IMG/VR virus record: IMGVR_UViG_3300036817_000216 | Span: 1-46,168 of that record | Direction: 5' to 3' (one strand) | Source: a virus | DNA: 46,168 nucleotides | Shown: piece after piece, positions 1-7,939 of the stretch | Layout: each line of letters starts with the position of its first letter | Numbering within the stretch: position 1 is the first letter of the stretch | Program-made: the position numbers and the translations under genes | The notes under the pieces: model-generated | What the model was told of the DNA's origin: nothing | Databases searched by the model: none | The model's input: the letters and a program-made list of their open reading frames with translations, nothing else

Positions 1-147
1 GAACCTCGAGCTGGCGGCTGGGCAATCGGTCGTGACGGTTACGGCTTTTGACCAAAACGGGCAGATTTTTCAACAGGTTACAGTAAAGCCGGCTCAGCTT
101 GGGACGATATGGGGGCAATTTACTTGTGGGCAGGCACTTTGGGGCGG
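1..147. repeat. Terminal direct repeat, left copy
   Basis: The first 147 bases are repeated at 46022-46168 with a single difference (T at 127, G at 46148). The repeat lies inside a tail gene that reads through it without a break. This points to a circular or circularly permuted genome whose ends overlap in the assembly, rather than to a functional terminal repeat. The unique genome length is 46,021 bases. Confidence 0.9.
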
Positions 148-367
148 GGCGACCTCGGGGCTCTTCCCTCGTCAGCTGGAGTGGACGGCGCCTATTGTGT
201 TCCGGCGACTGGGGTTGCAGGCCGTTGGGGCCTCTTTCGGCGGTCTTAAAATTGGTGACGCATTTCTACGTTATCAGCAACTTGGTTACATGGTGGTAGA
301 CGCAGCGCTTCCAGGACCTTTTGTCTTGGACAGGAGCGTGCTTGGCGGACCAGACCTCTTAGGGTGA
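1..367 (+). CDS. Tail nozzle / DNA-stabilisation-like protein, C-terminal part
   Basis: This is the 3' portion of the gene that begins at 44706 on the other side of the sequence junction. The reading frame (codons starting at bases 2, 5, 8 and so on) matches exactly once the 147-base overlap is collapsed, and stops with TGA at 365-367. The joined protein is 560 residues. The C-terminal part has a repeated Trp-Gly pattern. Codon 125-127 is Cys here but Trp in the right-hand copy, and Trp fits the surrounding WG pattern better, so T127 may be an assembly error or strain variant. The stop is followed four bases later by the tail-spike gene. Confidence 0.75.
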   Translation, partial: NLELAAGQSVVTVTAFDQNGQIFQQVTVKPAQLGTIWGQFTCGQALWGGATSGLFPRQLEWTAPIVFRRLGLQAVGASFGGLKIGDAFLRYQQLGYMVVDAALPGPFVLDRSVLGGPDLLG

Positions 368-371
368 GAAC

Positions 372-3300
372 ATGCGGTACAAGGTTTTGTTTGCGGCGCT
401 TTGCAGCGTGCTTCTGGCGGCTTGGGTGGCGCTCGGGCTGATGTATCGGGATGCGTACGCGCAAAGTAATCCTGGTTTTGTGCCCAATCAGGTCCTCACG
501 GCGCAGCAGCTGAATGCGGCATTTCAGAACAAGCAGAATTACCCGATTCCTTTTACGGCGTTGCCGCTTTTCACCACGACTACAGCCGGAGCTGTACCGG
601 CTTCCGGCGGCGGTGTGCTCAATTTTTTGCGGGCCGACGGCGTGTTTGCGCAGCCTCCGAGCGGTGGCAGCGGAGCGCCAGGCGGGACCAATCTTCAAGT
701 CGAGTACAACAACAACGGAGTGTTCGGGGGCTACACAAATACGCAGCTGACAGCGCTGATCAACGCTTTCACCTCGACGCTGCCCGGCGCAGTGCCGGCG
801 AGCGGGGGCAATATCCAGACCTACTTACGGGCTAACGGGTCGTTTTTCAACCCCGTAGGCGGCAGCAACAATCAGGTGCAGTTCAACAACGGAGGAGTGT
901 TCGGCGGTTATACGAACGCGCAGCTGACAGCGCTGATCGTGGCCTGTAACGGAACGACGAGCGGCGCGGTCCCGACGCCTAACAACAATGCCAACACCTT
1001 CCTCAATGGTCAGTGCGGGTTCACCACGCCGGCCGGAGGCGGAAACGTTTCGACCTCAAGCAATCTGGTGAATGGCAATTGTGTGCAGGCTACCGGTACA
1101 ACGACGGTGGGGCCGGCTACCGTGCCATGCGGCTCGGGCGGGACCGGAGCGACAGCTTTTACGGACTACCTCAATATCAAGACCTTTGGTGCGACCGGCG
1201 ATGGCACATGCCATGCGTTGTCGAGTGCCTATGCCACCTTAGCCTTGGCTCAGGCGGTCTACCCGTTTGTCTCTGACCTCACACAGTGCATAGACTGGGC
1301 CGCGACGCAGAAGGCGTTCAACACTGCCTTTAGCACTGCGCCGCTCAGCAACGGCAGCTTTGATGTTTATTGTCCGGTAGGCAGCTTTCAGCTTTCGAAT
1401 CCGGTTTTCTTTGATCAGGCGAACAACTCGCAGGGCTCTTACGCAGCGTGGGCCAGCGGCACAACCTACGCTAACGCCGCTAATGTGACCTACAACGGCA
1501 TCCCTTGGATCTCTATGGGGTCTGGGAATGTCGGTAACCCGCCGACATCGATGTTTGGCTACCCTGCTAATTTTTCGATTGTGAATAGTGGCGGCGGCTC
1601 TATATATCCTTCTGGTTTTCCATGGGCCACAGTCACAATCAGCAACGCCAGCCCAGCGCGGATCGCGCCTCTGCTAGGCGGAGGCACCCTCGCTGTTACA
1701 GCCAATCAACCGATCGTACTTTTCACGCAGCAGGTGGCGAACCCGAATGGCGGAGCGACGCCCGTTCTGCCGACCGGCGTCAATGTCGCTCAAGTCTACT
1801 ATGTGGTTGGATCGTCGATCACATCGACCGATTTCACAGTGTCCGCGACTCCTGGTGGCGCTGCTGTAAACACATCGACAACGGGCGTAGGCAATTTCTT
1901 TGCATCCGGCCAGGTGTGGCAACTCTCTGTAGTGCAGTTCGCGCCGACCTTTAGCAGCCGGGTGGCTCTTATTGGTGCGGATGGGACTCCGAGCAACAGC
2001 GGTTGCCAATTCCAAGGTCAAAACGACTGGACATCACCTCTTATTATTCTTGGGCCGCAAAACGGGGTGTACGTAAAATCAATCACCGCAGTTGGTAACG
2101 TAGGTGGTAATCCGGGTAACAACGGGTATAAATGCACAGTCCCATTCAGCATTAATCATAACGCCGGTTTTCAATTAGGGTCGGCCGGGTTTGCCCAAGT
2201 ATCATCTGGCGGGGGATCACACCTTGCAACATATGAGAATGTGTCGGCATACGGATTTTATATTGGAGACTGGCACGGGTTCAGCGGAACAGGAGAGCTG
2301 ACCGACTCTAATACGTGGATAAAACCTTCATTTAGCGGGAACTGCATCAATCTTCTAATGTCGCATACGCAAGCTTTCATAAATACCATTTACGACGGAC
2401 AGCTAAACAATGCGACAACTAACGTATATGCTTCAGACCAAGAAGGAGTTAAGGCGATTGGTGGTAATTACTCCCAGTTCTTTGCTCTTGGTACCACTTT
2501 TGCGATCAGCGGCGTTTCGACTTCGGCAAGCTGCGGGAACAATTTCGTCATCTGCGTAGTCGCAACGATCACGTCACCAGATAATAATCTGCAGACTCCG
2601 ATGTGTTCATACAGCGCCGGCTCCGCCTACGCTCAGCAGGTGAAATGGCTCAACTCATGGCCTCTCGCCTCGGGCTGTGGTTACAATACGTGGGTCTTCA
2701 AGACCGCAAAATGGGGCTTGGTCGGCGCCTACGTGATGAACTACAACCCCTTCACAAGTCAGATCACGCTGGGAGTGCCACCGGCTTATGCTGGTATCTA
2801 CCAAGGCACCTGCTGTGGTTCCAACTTCGCGACCGATCTTGCGGCTCAGACGACGGTGTACGCATCAGAGGCTGCGATTTCATTCTTCGGCAATAACCAA
2901 GTCGAGAATGTGTGGTTTGAAAACATCGGTGTCCCATCAACGTTTTCATGTTTTTGTAGTGAGTTCTTTGGCGGCGCAAAGCCAGCAGAGTTGCGAAACA
3001 TCATGATCGATGTCGATGCAACAAACTCAACTCTTATTTGCTGCAATCGCCCGCCGCTTTTGGCTGGGACACAGTATGTGCCGTGGGGCTACGCTCAAAA
3101 TGTCATCCCTATTATCAATAGCTCGCTTGGGGATACAATCTTAGACCATGTGGCCGGCGGGGGATGGGCGCTTAGCGCTCCAACCAGTAATTATTCTGGA
3201 GCGATGGACAGAGCGTTAATCGCCACATCAACTGCGAACTATGTCGAAGGTCGGCATATGATGGGGGCGAATAATCAGGTTGTAGGAGGAGGCAGCGCAG

Positions 3301-4373
3301 GTAATGCAGGTTTAGGCCCGCTATTTGATTTTGCCAATTCGTCGATAGGGGGTGGGTTCACCGCTACTCCTCCATTGGTCAACCCAACTACGCTTGGCCA
3401 GCTATCTGGCGGCTACTATGCAATGGGCGGGAGTGCCTACGGCACCGGATTGTGGGATAACTCTACTCACTTCGGACCGTCTTCGCAGTTTTCCGTGAAT
3501 GCAAGCACTCAGCTCACTGATATAGCCAGCCAGTGGCGTCAGAGAGGCTGGGGGCAGACGCCGATGTGGGGTGTGCGCCCGGCACCGTGGGCATCATCGT
3601 GCATTCTGCCGTCGCAGGCGACCACCTTGGGCGGCGCCCTGCCTGCCATCACGCACGTGGGGAACCTGCAGGACTTTCTCGGCGTCAACGCAGGCGGGAC
3701 CAACTACGCCGTCAATGACACGATCACGCTCGCAGGCGGGACATTTACGACGGCTGCACAGGTCTTCGTGACCGCGATCAGCGGCGGCCTCGGTACTGGC
3801 CCAATCACTGCAGTACAGGTTTCGAACAAGGGTGCTTACACGGTTAACCCGACTGCGTTTACTCAAGGGTCTACGACTGGTGCTGGAACAGGCGCCACCT
3901 TCAATCTCCCGATTTGGTACACGAATTATACGATCAGCTACCCGCTGCTTTGGGGTGGCCACATCTACAGGGCTTGCGACGTACGAGGCGGCGCGGCTTT
4001 CGCCGGTGCGACGCATCAGATCACGTCCAGCAATACAGGTTGGTCCTACTTCCAAGCCCTGACAACTACCAACGTGCCGAACCTACGTTGGACGATGGAC
4101 GGCGCTTCACCTTTTATCTACATGAACCTGGAGGCTCTCGAACTCATGTTCCCCGGTCTCGTGCTCGGTCTCGTATCGGACGGCACCGGAGGCTGCACCG
4201 CAATCGCCCAACAGAATTTCATGGTTCTGGAGACGCATGCATCTGCGGGTTACGTCAAGGTTGTTCGTACCGACACCGATGGTGGCCCTTATGTGCCTTC
4301 CCTTGCGGCGTCGAATACCACGTGCACGAACAACACGATCGCCCAGCAGGCTCCAAACCTGACAACCTTCTGA
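372..4373 (+). CDS. Tail spike/fibre with beta-helix (pectate-lyase-like) domain
   Basis: A 1333-residue protein, probably the main receptor-binding spike. Residues 1-31 look like a Sec signal peptide or signal anchor (basic start, about 20 hydrophobic residues, AYA then Gln). About residues 55-230 hold three degenerate copies of a module with the motifs GAVPASGG, FLRADG and GGYTNxQLTALI, common as linkers in phage fibres. Near residues 266-280 the string YLNIKTFGATGDGT is the typical entry to a Pectate_lyase_3 right-handed beta-helix. The rest is Gly/Asn/Thr-rich and consistent with a long beta-helix. The Shine-Dalgarno is weak (GTGAG). It sits directly after the tail nozzle gene and before a second spike, the usual place for adhesins. 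The enzymatic specificity cannot be read from the sequence. Confidence 0.8.
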   Translation: MRYKVLFAALCSVLLAAWVALGLMYRDAYAQSNPGFVPNQVLTAQQLNAAFQNKQNYPIPFTALPLFTTTTAGAVPASGGGVLNFLRADGVFAQPPSGGSGAPGGTNLQVEYNNNGVFGGYTNTQLTALINAFTSTLPGAVPASGGNIQTYLRANGSFFNPVGGSNNQVQFNNGGVFGGYTNAQLTALIVACNGTTSGAVPTPNNNANTFLNGQCGFTTPAGGGNVSTSSNLVNGNCVQATGTTTVGPATVPCGSGGTGATAFTDYLNIKTFGATGDGTCHALSSAYATLALAQAVYPFVSDLTQCIDWAATQKAFNTAFSTAPLSNGSFDVYCPVGSFQLSNPVFFDQANNSQGSYAAWASGTTYANAANVTYNGIPWISMGSGNVGNPPTSMFGYPANFSIVNSGGGSIYPSGFPWATVTISNASPARIAPLLGGGTLAVTANQPIVLFTQQVANPNGGATPVLPTGVNVAQVYYVVGSSITSTDFTVSATPGGAAVNTSTTGVGNFFASGQVWQLSVVQFAPTFSSRVALIGADGTPSNSGCQFQGQNDWTSPLIILGPQNGVYVKSITAVGNVGGNPGNNGYKCTVPFSINHNAGFQLGSAGFAQVSSGGGSHLATYENVSAYGFYIGDWHGFSGTGELTDSNTWIKPSFSGNCINLLMSHTQAFINTIYDGQLNNATTNVYASDQEGVKAIGGNYSQFFALGTTFAISGVSTSASCGNNFVICVVATITSPDNNLQTPMCSYSAGSAYAQQVKWLNSWPLASGCGYNTWVFKTAKWGLVGAYVMNYNPFTSQITLGVPPAYAGIYQGTCCGSNFATDLAAQTTVYASEAAISFFGNNQVENVWFENIGVPSTFSCFCSEFFGGAKPAELRNIMIDVDATNSTLICCNRPPLLAGTQYVPWGYAQNVIPIINSSLGDTILDHVAGGGWALSAPTSNYSGAMDRALIATSTANYVEGRHMMGANNQVVGGGSAGNAGLGPLFDFANSSIGGGFTATPPLVNPTTLGQLSGGYYAMGGSAYGTGLWDNSTHFGPSSQFSVNASTQLTDIASQWRQRGWGQTPMWGVRPAPWASSCILPSQATTLGGALPAITHVGNLQDFLGVNAGGTNYAVNDTITLAGGTFTTAAQVFVTAISGGLGTGPITAVQVSNKGAYTVNPTAFTQGSTTGAGTGATFNLPIWYTNYTISYPLLWGGHIYRACDVRGGAAFAGATHQITSSNTGWSYFQALTTTNVPNLRWTMDGASPFIYMNLEALELMFPGLVLGLVSDGTGGCTAIAQQNFMVLETHASAGYVKVVRTDTDGGPYVPSLAASNTTCTNNTIAQQAPNLTTF

Positions 4374-4381
4374 GGACAACA

Positions 4382-6082
4382 ATGAAACGGTTTCTCCTTG
4401 CTCTGCTGTTCTGCTTGTATGCTCCTGTGGCGTGGGCCGGCTGTTCGGTCGGTGCGCTGCCCTTCATCCTGCAGAACAACACGATCGCCGATGCCACGCA
4501 GGTGATGGCTGATTTTAATCAGATCATCGCAGGAGCGGCGTCGAATTGCGCGGGCGCCGGGACCAATACGGACATCACGAATCTAAACGGGCTGACGCTG
4601 CCCAACAACACGATCATGTGCAATGCGTCGGGTGTAGTGGGGCCTCCGCAGTACTGCTCCGGCGGGCAGGTCGCCAACATTCTCGGTTATTGCTTGATCG
4701 ACGGTGTTACGTTTCCAGCCACGATAGCCGGCATTCAGAACGCGATAAATCAGACGAGCTGCCACGACATTTACATCCCAGCAGGCACCTATGCTGGGTC
4801 TACGGCACTTGTGATTGCGAGGTCAAACATACGCTTGCACGGGGCTGGTGGAATTATATCAGCACAAGGAGCCACCAATGCTCAAACAGCTTCGACGATT
4901 CTGAGTTTCACTTGTTTTTCTTCGGGGTCCAGTGCGGTCACGGTTGGAGACACGAGCCCGACGCTGCAGTATGGCGGGATCGAGCTTAGCGACTTTGAAA
5001 TTCTGCTTCCACAATCTTGCAACATGAATGGATTGGAGGTGCGGGCTTCGACACCGGAGTTTCAGCTTGTTAGGCGCGTGCGCATTACTGAGGTGGTGGG
5101 CAACACGGTGGGCGTAGCTGTTCTGCTTGACGCTGGCGTCTACAGCTGGACTTTCGAGGATGTCACGGTCGATCATTTTTTCGCTGGTTATAAATTCAGT
5201 GCGACCAATCATTTTACGCGCGTGACCGGGGGGCACTGTAGCAACAACTCGATCTGTGCTATGTACCAAAGCAATTCGGCCAGCCAAAACATCGTCTTCG
5301 ACAAGGTCGATATTGAGGGCAATCTTTCTTACGGGTTCGACATTTTCTCGGCCGCTGGCTGGATCATCCGCGATTGCTTTATCGACAACGGCTTTGCAGC
5401 GGGCACGCGCGCAGTTCGTATTGGCGCCGGGACCCAGCTCGTCGAAGGCGTGACGATAACTGGGAACGTTTTCAACAACGGCGCCAATGCGCAGTACGCG
5501 ATTGAGCTGGCGTCCAACGGCTTTACCGGGCTGCACATTGAGAACAACCACTTCAACAGCTATAGCACGGGGCATGTTCTAAACAACTCTGGTTTGAACG
5601 GGTCCCACGGTACCTATCTCGCAAACGACGCTTTTTTTCCCGGTGGGTTTGCTAATGAATTAAGTTCGCCTTCTGGTTTCGACATAATCCACTTCGGGTT
5701 CAGTACCAGCCAGGGCAGTCTGTACACTAAGTTGACGCGCCCCGGTATTCGCGGGACTGGCGTGTTGAACACGCAGTTTGGGTCGTTTGCCAATCTTGGC
5801 GGTACGCCGGCCGTGGCTGTTACGAACGGCTCGCGTGACACGGTCGGCGAGGTGACGATCACACCGACCGGCACGCCTGCAGCGAACGGCACGTTCGTGT
5901 TTACGTTCCAGGACGGGACTTGGGGGCAGATACCGTTTTGCATAGTGGGGAACACGGGCGGGATTAACGGTGTCGTACGTCTTACAACACGTTCCGCCAC
6001 AACACTTACTGTGCTAATGGAAGGGACCTGGACTTCAGGGGCAGGTTTTGCGATTACATGGAACTGCTGGGCTAGCCAGTAG
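4382..6082 (+). CDS. Second tail spike, beta-helix protein with signal peptide
   Basis: A 566-residue protein. The frame is open upstream to 3914, but the start is set at ATG 4382 because GAGG lies six bases before it and the first residues form a textbook signal peptide (MKRFLLALLF, then AWA followed by Gly-Cys). Residues 20-110 are a Cys-containing fibre-like neck with NNTIMCN and CSGGQVANILG. From about residue 115 the pattern of short beta strands with IYIPAGTY and repeated Asn/Gly turns is typical of a right-handed parallel beta-helix. The last 85 residues, rich in Thr and Val, look like a separate C-terminal cap or trimerisation domain. It probably pairs with the upstream spike, giving two adhesins or depolymerases. 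The function is inferred from fold and position only. Confidence 0.75.
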   Translation: MKRFLLALLFCLYAPVAWAGCSVGALPFILQNNTIADATQVMADFNQIIAGAASNCAGAGTNTDITNLNGLTLPNNTIMCNASGVVGPPQYCSGGQVANILGYCLIDGVTFPATIAGIQNAINQTSCHDIYIPAGTYAGSTALVIARSNIRLHGAGGIISAQGATNAQTASTILSFTCFSSGSSAVTVGDTSPTLQYGGIELSDFEILLPQSCNMNGLEVRASTPEFQLVRRVRITEVVGNTVGVAVLLDAGVYSWTFEDVTVDHFFAGYKFSATNHFTRVTGGHCSNNSICAMYQSNSASQNIVFDKVDIEGNLSYGFDIFSAAGWIIRDCFIDNGFAAGTRAVRIGAGTQLVEGVTITGNVFNNGANAQYAIELASNGFTGLHIENNHFNSYSTGHVLNNSGLNGSHGTYLANDAFFPGGFANELSSPSGFDIIHFGFSTSQGSLYTKLTRPGIRGTGVLNTQFGSFANLGGTPAVAVTNGSRDTVGEVTITPTGTPAANGTFVFTFQDGTWGQIPFCIVGNTGGINGVVRLTTRSATTLTVLMEGTWTSGAGFAITWNCWASQ

Positions 6083-6091
6083 GAGGAAAAA

Positions 6092-6283
6092 ATGGTTGAA
6101 GAACACGTTGATGCACCTACCCCCGCGCCGCCGCCCTATCCTATGGCCCGGCTTAGGGCCGCACTCGACGCCATGAACAAGGCGGTTGGGGCCGACATTC
6201 ACGATCGCATGCACGCTCAGGCGGCGGCGCTTAATGCGATCGCCGACGCGCTTTTCTACCAAGCGAGGTGGTTAGGCTTCTAA
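6092..6283 (+). CDS. Small helical protein after the tail spikes
   Basis: A 63-residue protein with an excellent ribosome-binding site (AGGAGG, then ATG) ten bases after the spike gene stop. The first 18 residues are acidic and Pro-rich (PTPAPPPYP). The rest is amphipathic helix with many Ala residues, plausibly a coiled coil or a small tail-associated chaperone. I do not recognise the family. The position between spikes and internal-virion genes suggests a morphogenesis role. Confidence 0.65.
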   Translation: MVEEHVDAPTPAPPPYPMARLRAALDAMNKAVGADIHDRMHAQAAALNAIADALFYQARWLGF

Positions 6284-6306
6284 GCCGTGGTGCAAGGAGT
6301 TTGAAC

Positions 6307-6498
6307 ATGACCGGCAAATTGGGAAGCGGCAAAGGCAGTCTGGCAGTTACCACCAAACTTCATGAAGGTCTGAAAGTGCGCGCAGCCAAATTCCCCGACA
6401 AGTCTATGGGTATGAAAGAGGGGCGTTCGGTAAATGCTAACACGACTAGATCAGGAACCGCTTCCACCCCCAAGACACTCGGACCACGAGTCGCCTGA
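6307..6498 (+). CDS. Small basic protein, unknown function
   Basis: A 63-residue protein (start MTGKLGSGKGSL) preceded by AAGGAG at 6294-6299. The frame is open from 6268, but the 6307 ATG has the better ribosome-binding site. It is rich in Lys, Gly, Ser and Thr with no hydrophobic core, so probably flexible. Its 3' end overlaps the next gene by 65 bases. No family is recognised. Confidence 0.55.
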   Translation: MTGKLGSGKGSLAVTTKLHEGLKVRAAKFPDKSMGMKEGRSVNANTTRSGTASTPKTLGPRVA

Positions 6499-6967
6499 CC
6501 GGCGGAAGCTTAAATTTAAGTGGGAGCGGTTCTCGTTAATCGAACGGGAACTGATCCCGCTTTTCAAAAAGCACTGGGAGGAGCTGGCGATCGACCAGGA
6601 TACGGTCGCGCTCGATCCTGACTGGAATTATTACCGCGCCGTCGATGCAACTGGGGTGCTTCAAATCCTGACCGCCCGCGCTTCCAATGGGAAGCTCGCC
6701 GGGTACATTTTCAACATCATCGGCACCCACAACCACTACAAGAGCACCCGGTTCGCCAACACCGAGATGTTCTACCTCCACCCATACTTTCGCTATGGCT
6801 GGCAACCTGTTAGAATGTTCAAGGAAAATCTCAAAGGGCTGGAGGTGTTCGGCGTCGAGATCGCCATCATTTCCTTCAAGCTGCATTTCATGGGTGGCCG
6901 CGTTGGCAAGTTTTTGACCCGTTTGGGCTATGAGCCGACCGACATTGTGATGCGCAAGAGGCTTTAA
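6434..6967 (+). CDS. GNAT-like acyltransferase in the virion operon
   Basis: A 177-residue protein resembling the GNAT-type proteins that many podoviruses carry between tail and internal-virion genes. About residues 80-90 read GKLAGYIF, like the GNAT beta4 strand. FANTEMFYLHPYFR follows, like beta5 leading to the cofactor loop. The C-terminal end (FLTRLGYEPTDIV) matches the usual final strands of the fold. The acetyl-CoA loop is not a perfect Q/RxxGxG/A, so activity is uncertain. It overlaps the small gene upstream by 65 bases and its stop is directly followed by the next ATG. The substrate is unknown; a virion or host-protein modification is a guess. Confidence 0.6.
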   Translation: MLTRLDQEPLPPPRHSDHESPDRRKLKFKWERFSLIERELIPLFKKHWEELAIDQDTVALDPDWNYYRAVDATGVLQILTARASNGKLAGYIFNIIGTHNHYKSTRFANTEMFYLHPYFRYGWQPVRMFKENLKGLEVFGVEIAIISFKLHFMGGRVGKFLTRLGYEPTDIVMRKRL

Positions 6968-7939
6968 ATGGGCATCATGGCAGGTATCGGGGGCGCGGTA
7001 GGAGGGCTCGCTGGCCTGTTTGGTGGTGGTTCCATGCCTCAAGCGCCGCCATCCTTCCAGATGCCCAATATGGGGAGCGCTGCCCAGAACGCATTTACGG
7101 GAATCGGCAATCTCACCCCCTTTGCGCAGGGTGCTCAAGGGGCGATCGACCCGGGTCAGCAGACCTTCCAGAACCTCTACAACAATCCGTTCGCCGGCCA
7201 GTTCCAGCAAGGGTCCCAAACGGCCATGGGCCTCGGCCAGCAGGGGGCGCTTGGTGCCTACGGCGCCGGTGGCGGCCTGCTGGGTGCTGGCGCGCAGCTG
7301 CTGCGGACCGGATTTGACCCGCAGTCGCAGCTTTACAACTACCTGCAGAACCAGAACCTGCAGCAGACGCAAGCTATTGAGACGGGCGCTGGGCTCGCCA
7401 CTACGCCTTACGGGGCCGGCGTAGAGGCGCTGTCGAACCAGCAGTTCAACATGAACTGGCAGAATCAGCAGCTCCAGCGGCAGCTCGCTGCCCTTCAGGG
7501 GGCCGGCGGCGCCTACGGACAAGGAGCTGGACTGCAGGGCGGCGCGGCTGCGCAGTACCAACAAGCTTCGGGACTGCCCTACGGGACCTATGCAGGCATC
7601 GGTGCCGGGCAAAATCAGGCAATTTCGTCGATGTTGGGCAACCTTAGCGGCGGGATCAACATCGCTAACCTGCCGAACCAGGACTACCTCAGCTACGTGC
7701 AGACCGGGAATCAGGCACAGGCGAACCAGAACCAGCTCTACGGGGACCAGCTCAAGGCCCAGAACCAGCAGTTCGGGCAGCAGATGGCACTCGGATCGAT
7801 GCTCGGCGGGTCGCTTTATAATCTCGGGCGCAGCCCGCTTGGACAGTATGGCCTCAGCGGTTCGTCACCGTTTGGATACAATTCTGGCCAGAACAGCCTT
7901 TTTGGCTACTCGATGAACCCATCGTTCGGATTTGGCTGA
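6968..7939 (+). CDS. Gly/Gln-rich internal virion (ejection) protein
   Basis: A 323-residue protein dominated by Gly, Gln, Ala and Asn, with an N-terminal Gly-rich hydrophobic stretch (GIGGAVGGLAGLFGGG). It then has long Gln-rich, probably helical segments (QNQNLQQTQAIE, QNQQLQRQLAALQ) and a Gly/Ser/Phe-rich tail. This composition and length are typical of P22 gp7/gp20-type ejection proteins that are injected with the DNA. The stop overlaps the next start (TGATG), so it is translationally coupled to the large internal protein. No enzymatic motif is visible. Confidence 0.65.
   Translation: MGIMAGIGGAVGGLAGLFGGGSMPQAPPSFQMPNMGSAAQNAFTGIGNLTPFAQGAQGAIDPGQQTFQNLYNNPFAGQFQQGSQTAMGLGQQGALGAYGAGGGLLGAGAQLLRTGFDPQSQLYNYLQNQNLQQTQAIETGAGLATTPYGAGVEALSNQQFNMNWQNQQLQRQLAALQGAGGAYGQGAGLQGGAAAQYQQASGLPYGTYAGIGAGQNQAISSMLGNLSGGINIANLPNQDYLSYVQTGNQAQANQNQLYGDQLKAQNQQFGQQMALGSMLGGSLYNLGRSPLGQYGLSGSSPFGYNSGQNSLFGYSMNPSFGFG

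Noticed and set aside
372-1150. Repeated modules in the spike gene as a diversity-generating retroelement target
   Set aside because: No reverse transcriptase or template repeat was found; the repeats look like ordinary fibre modules.
4859-5575. 238-residue minus-strand frame opposite the second spike
   Set aside because: The plus strand encodes a coherent beta-helix protein; the antisense frame has shadow-like composition.
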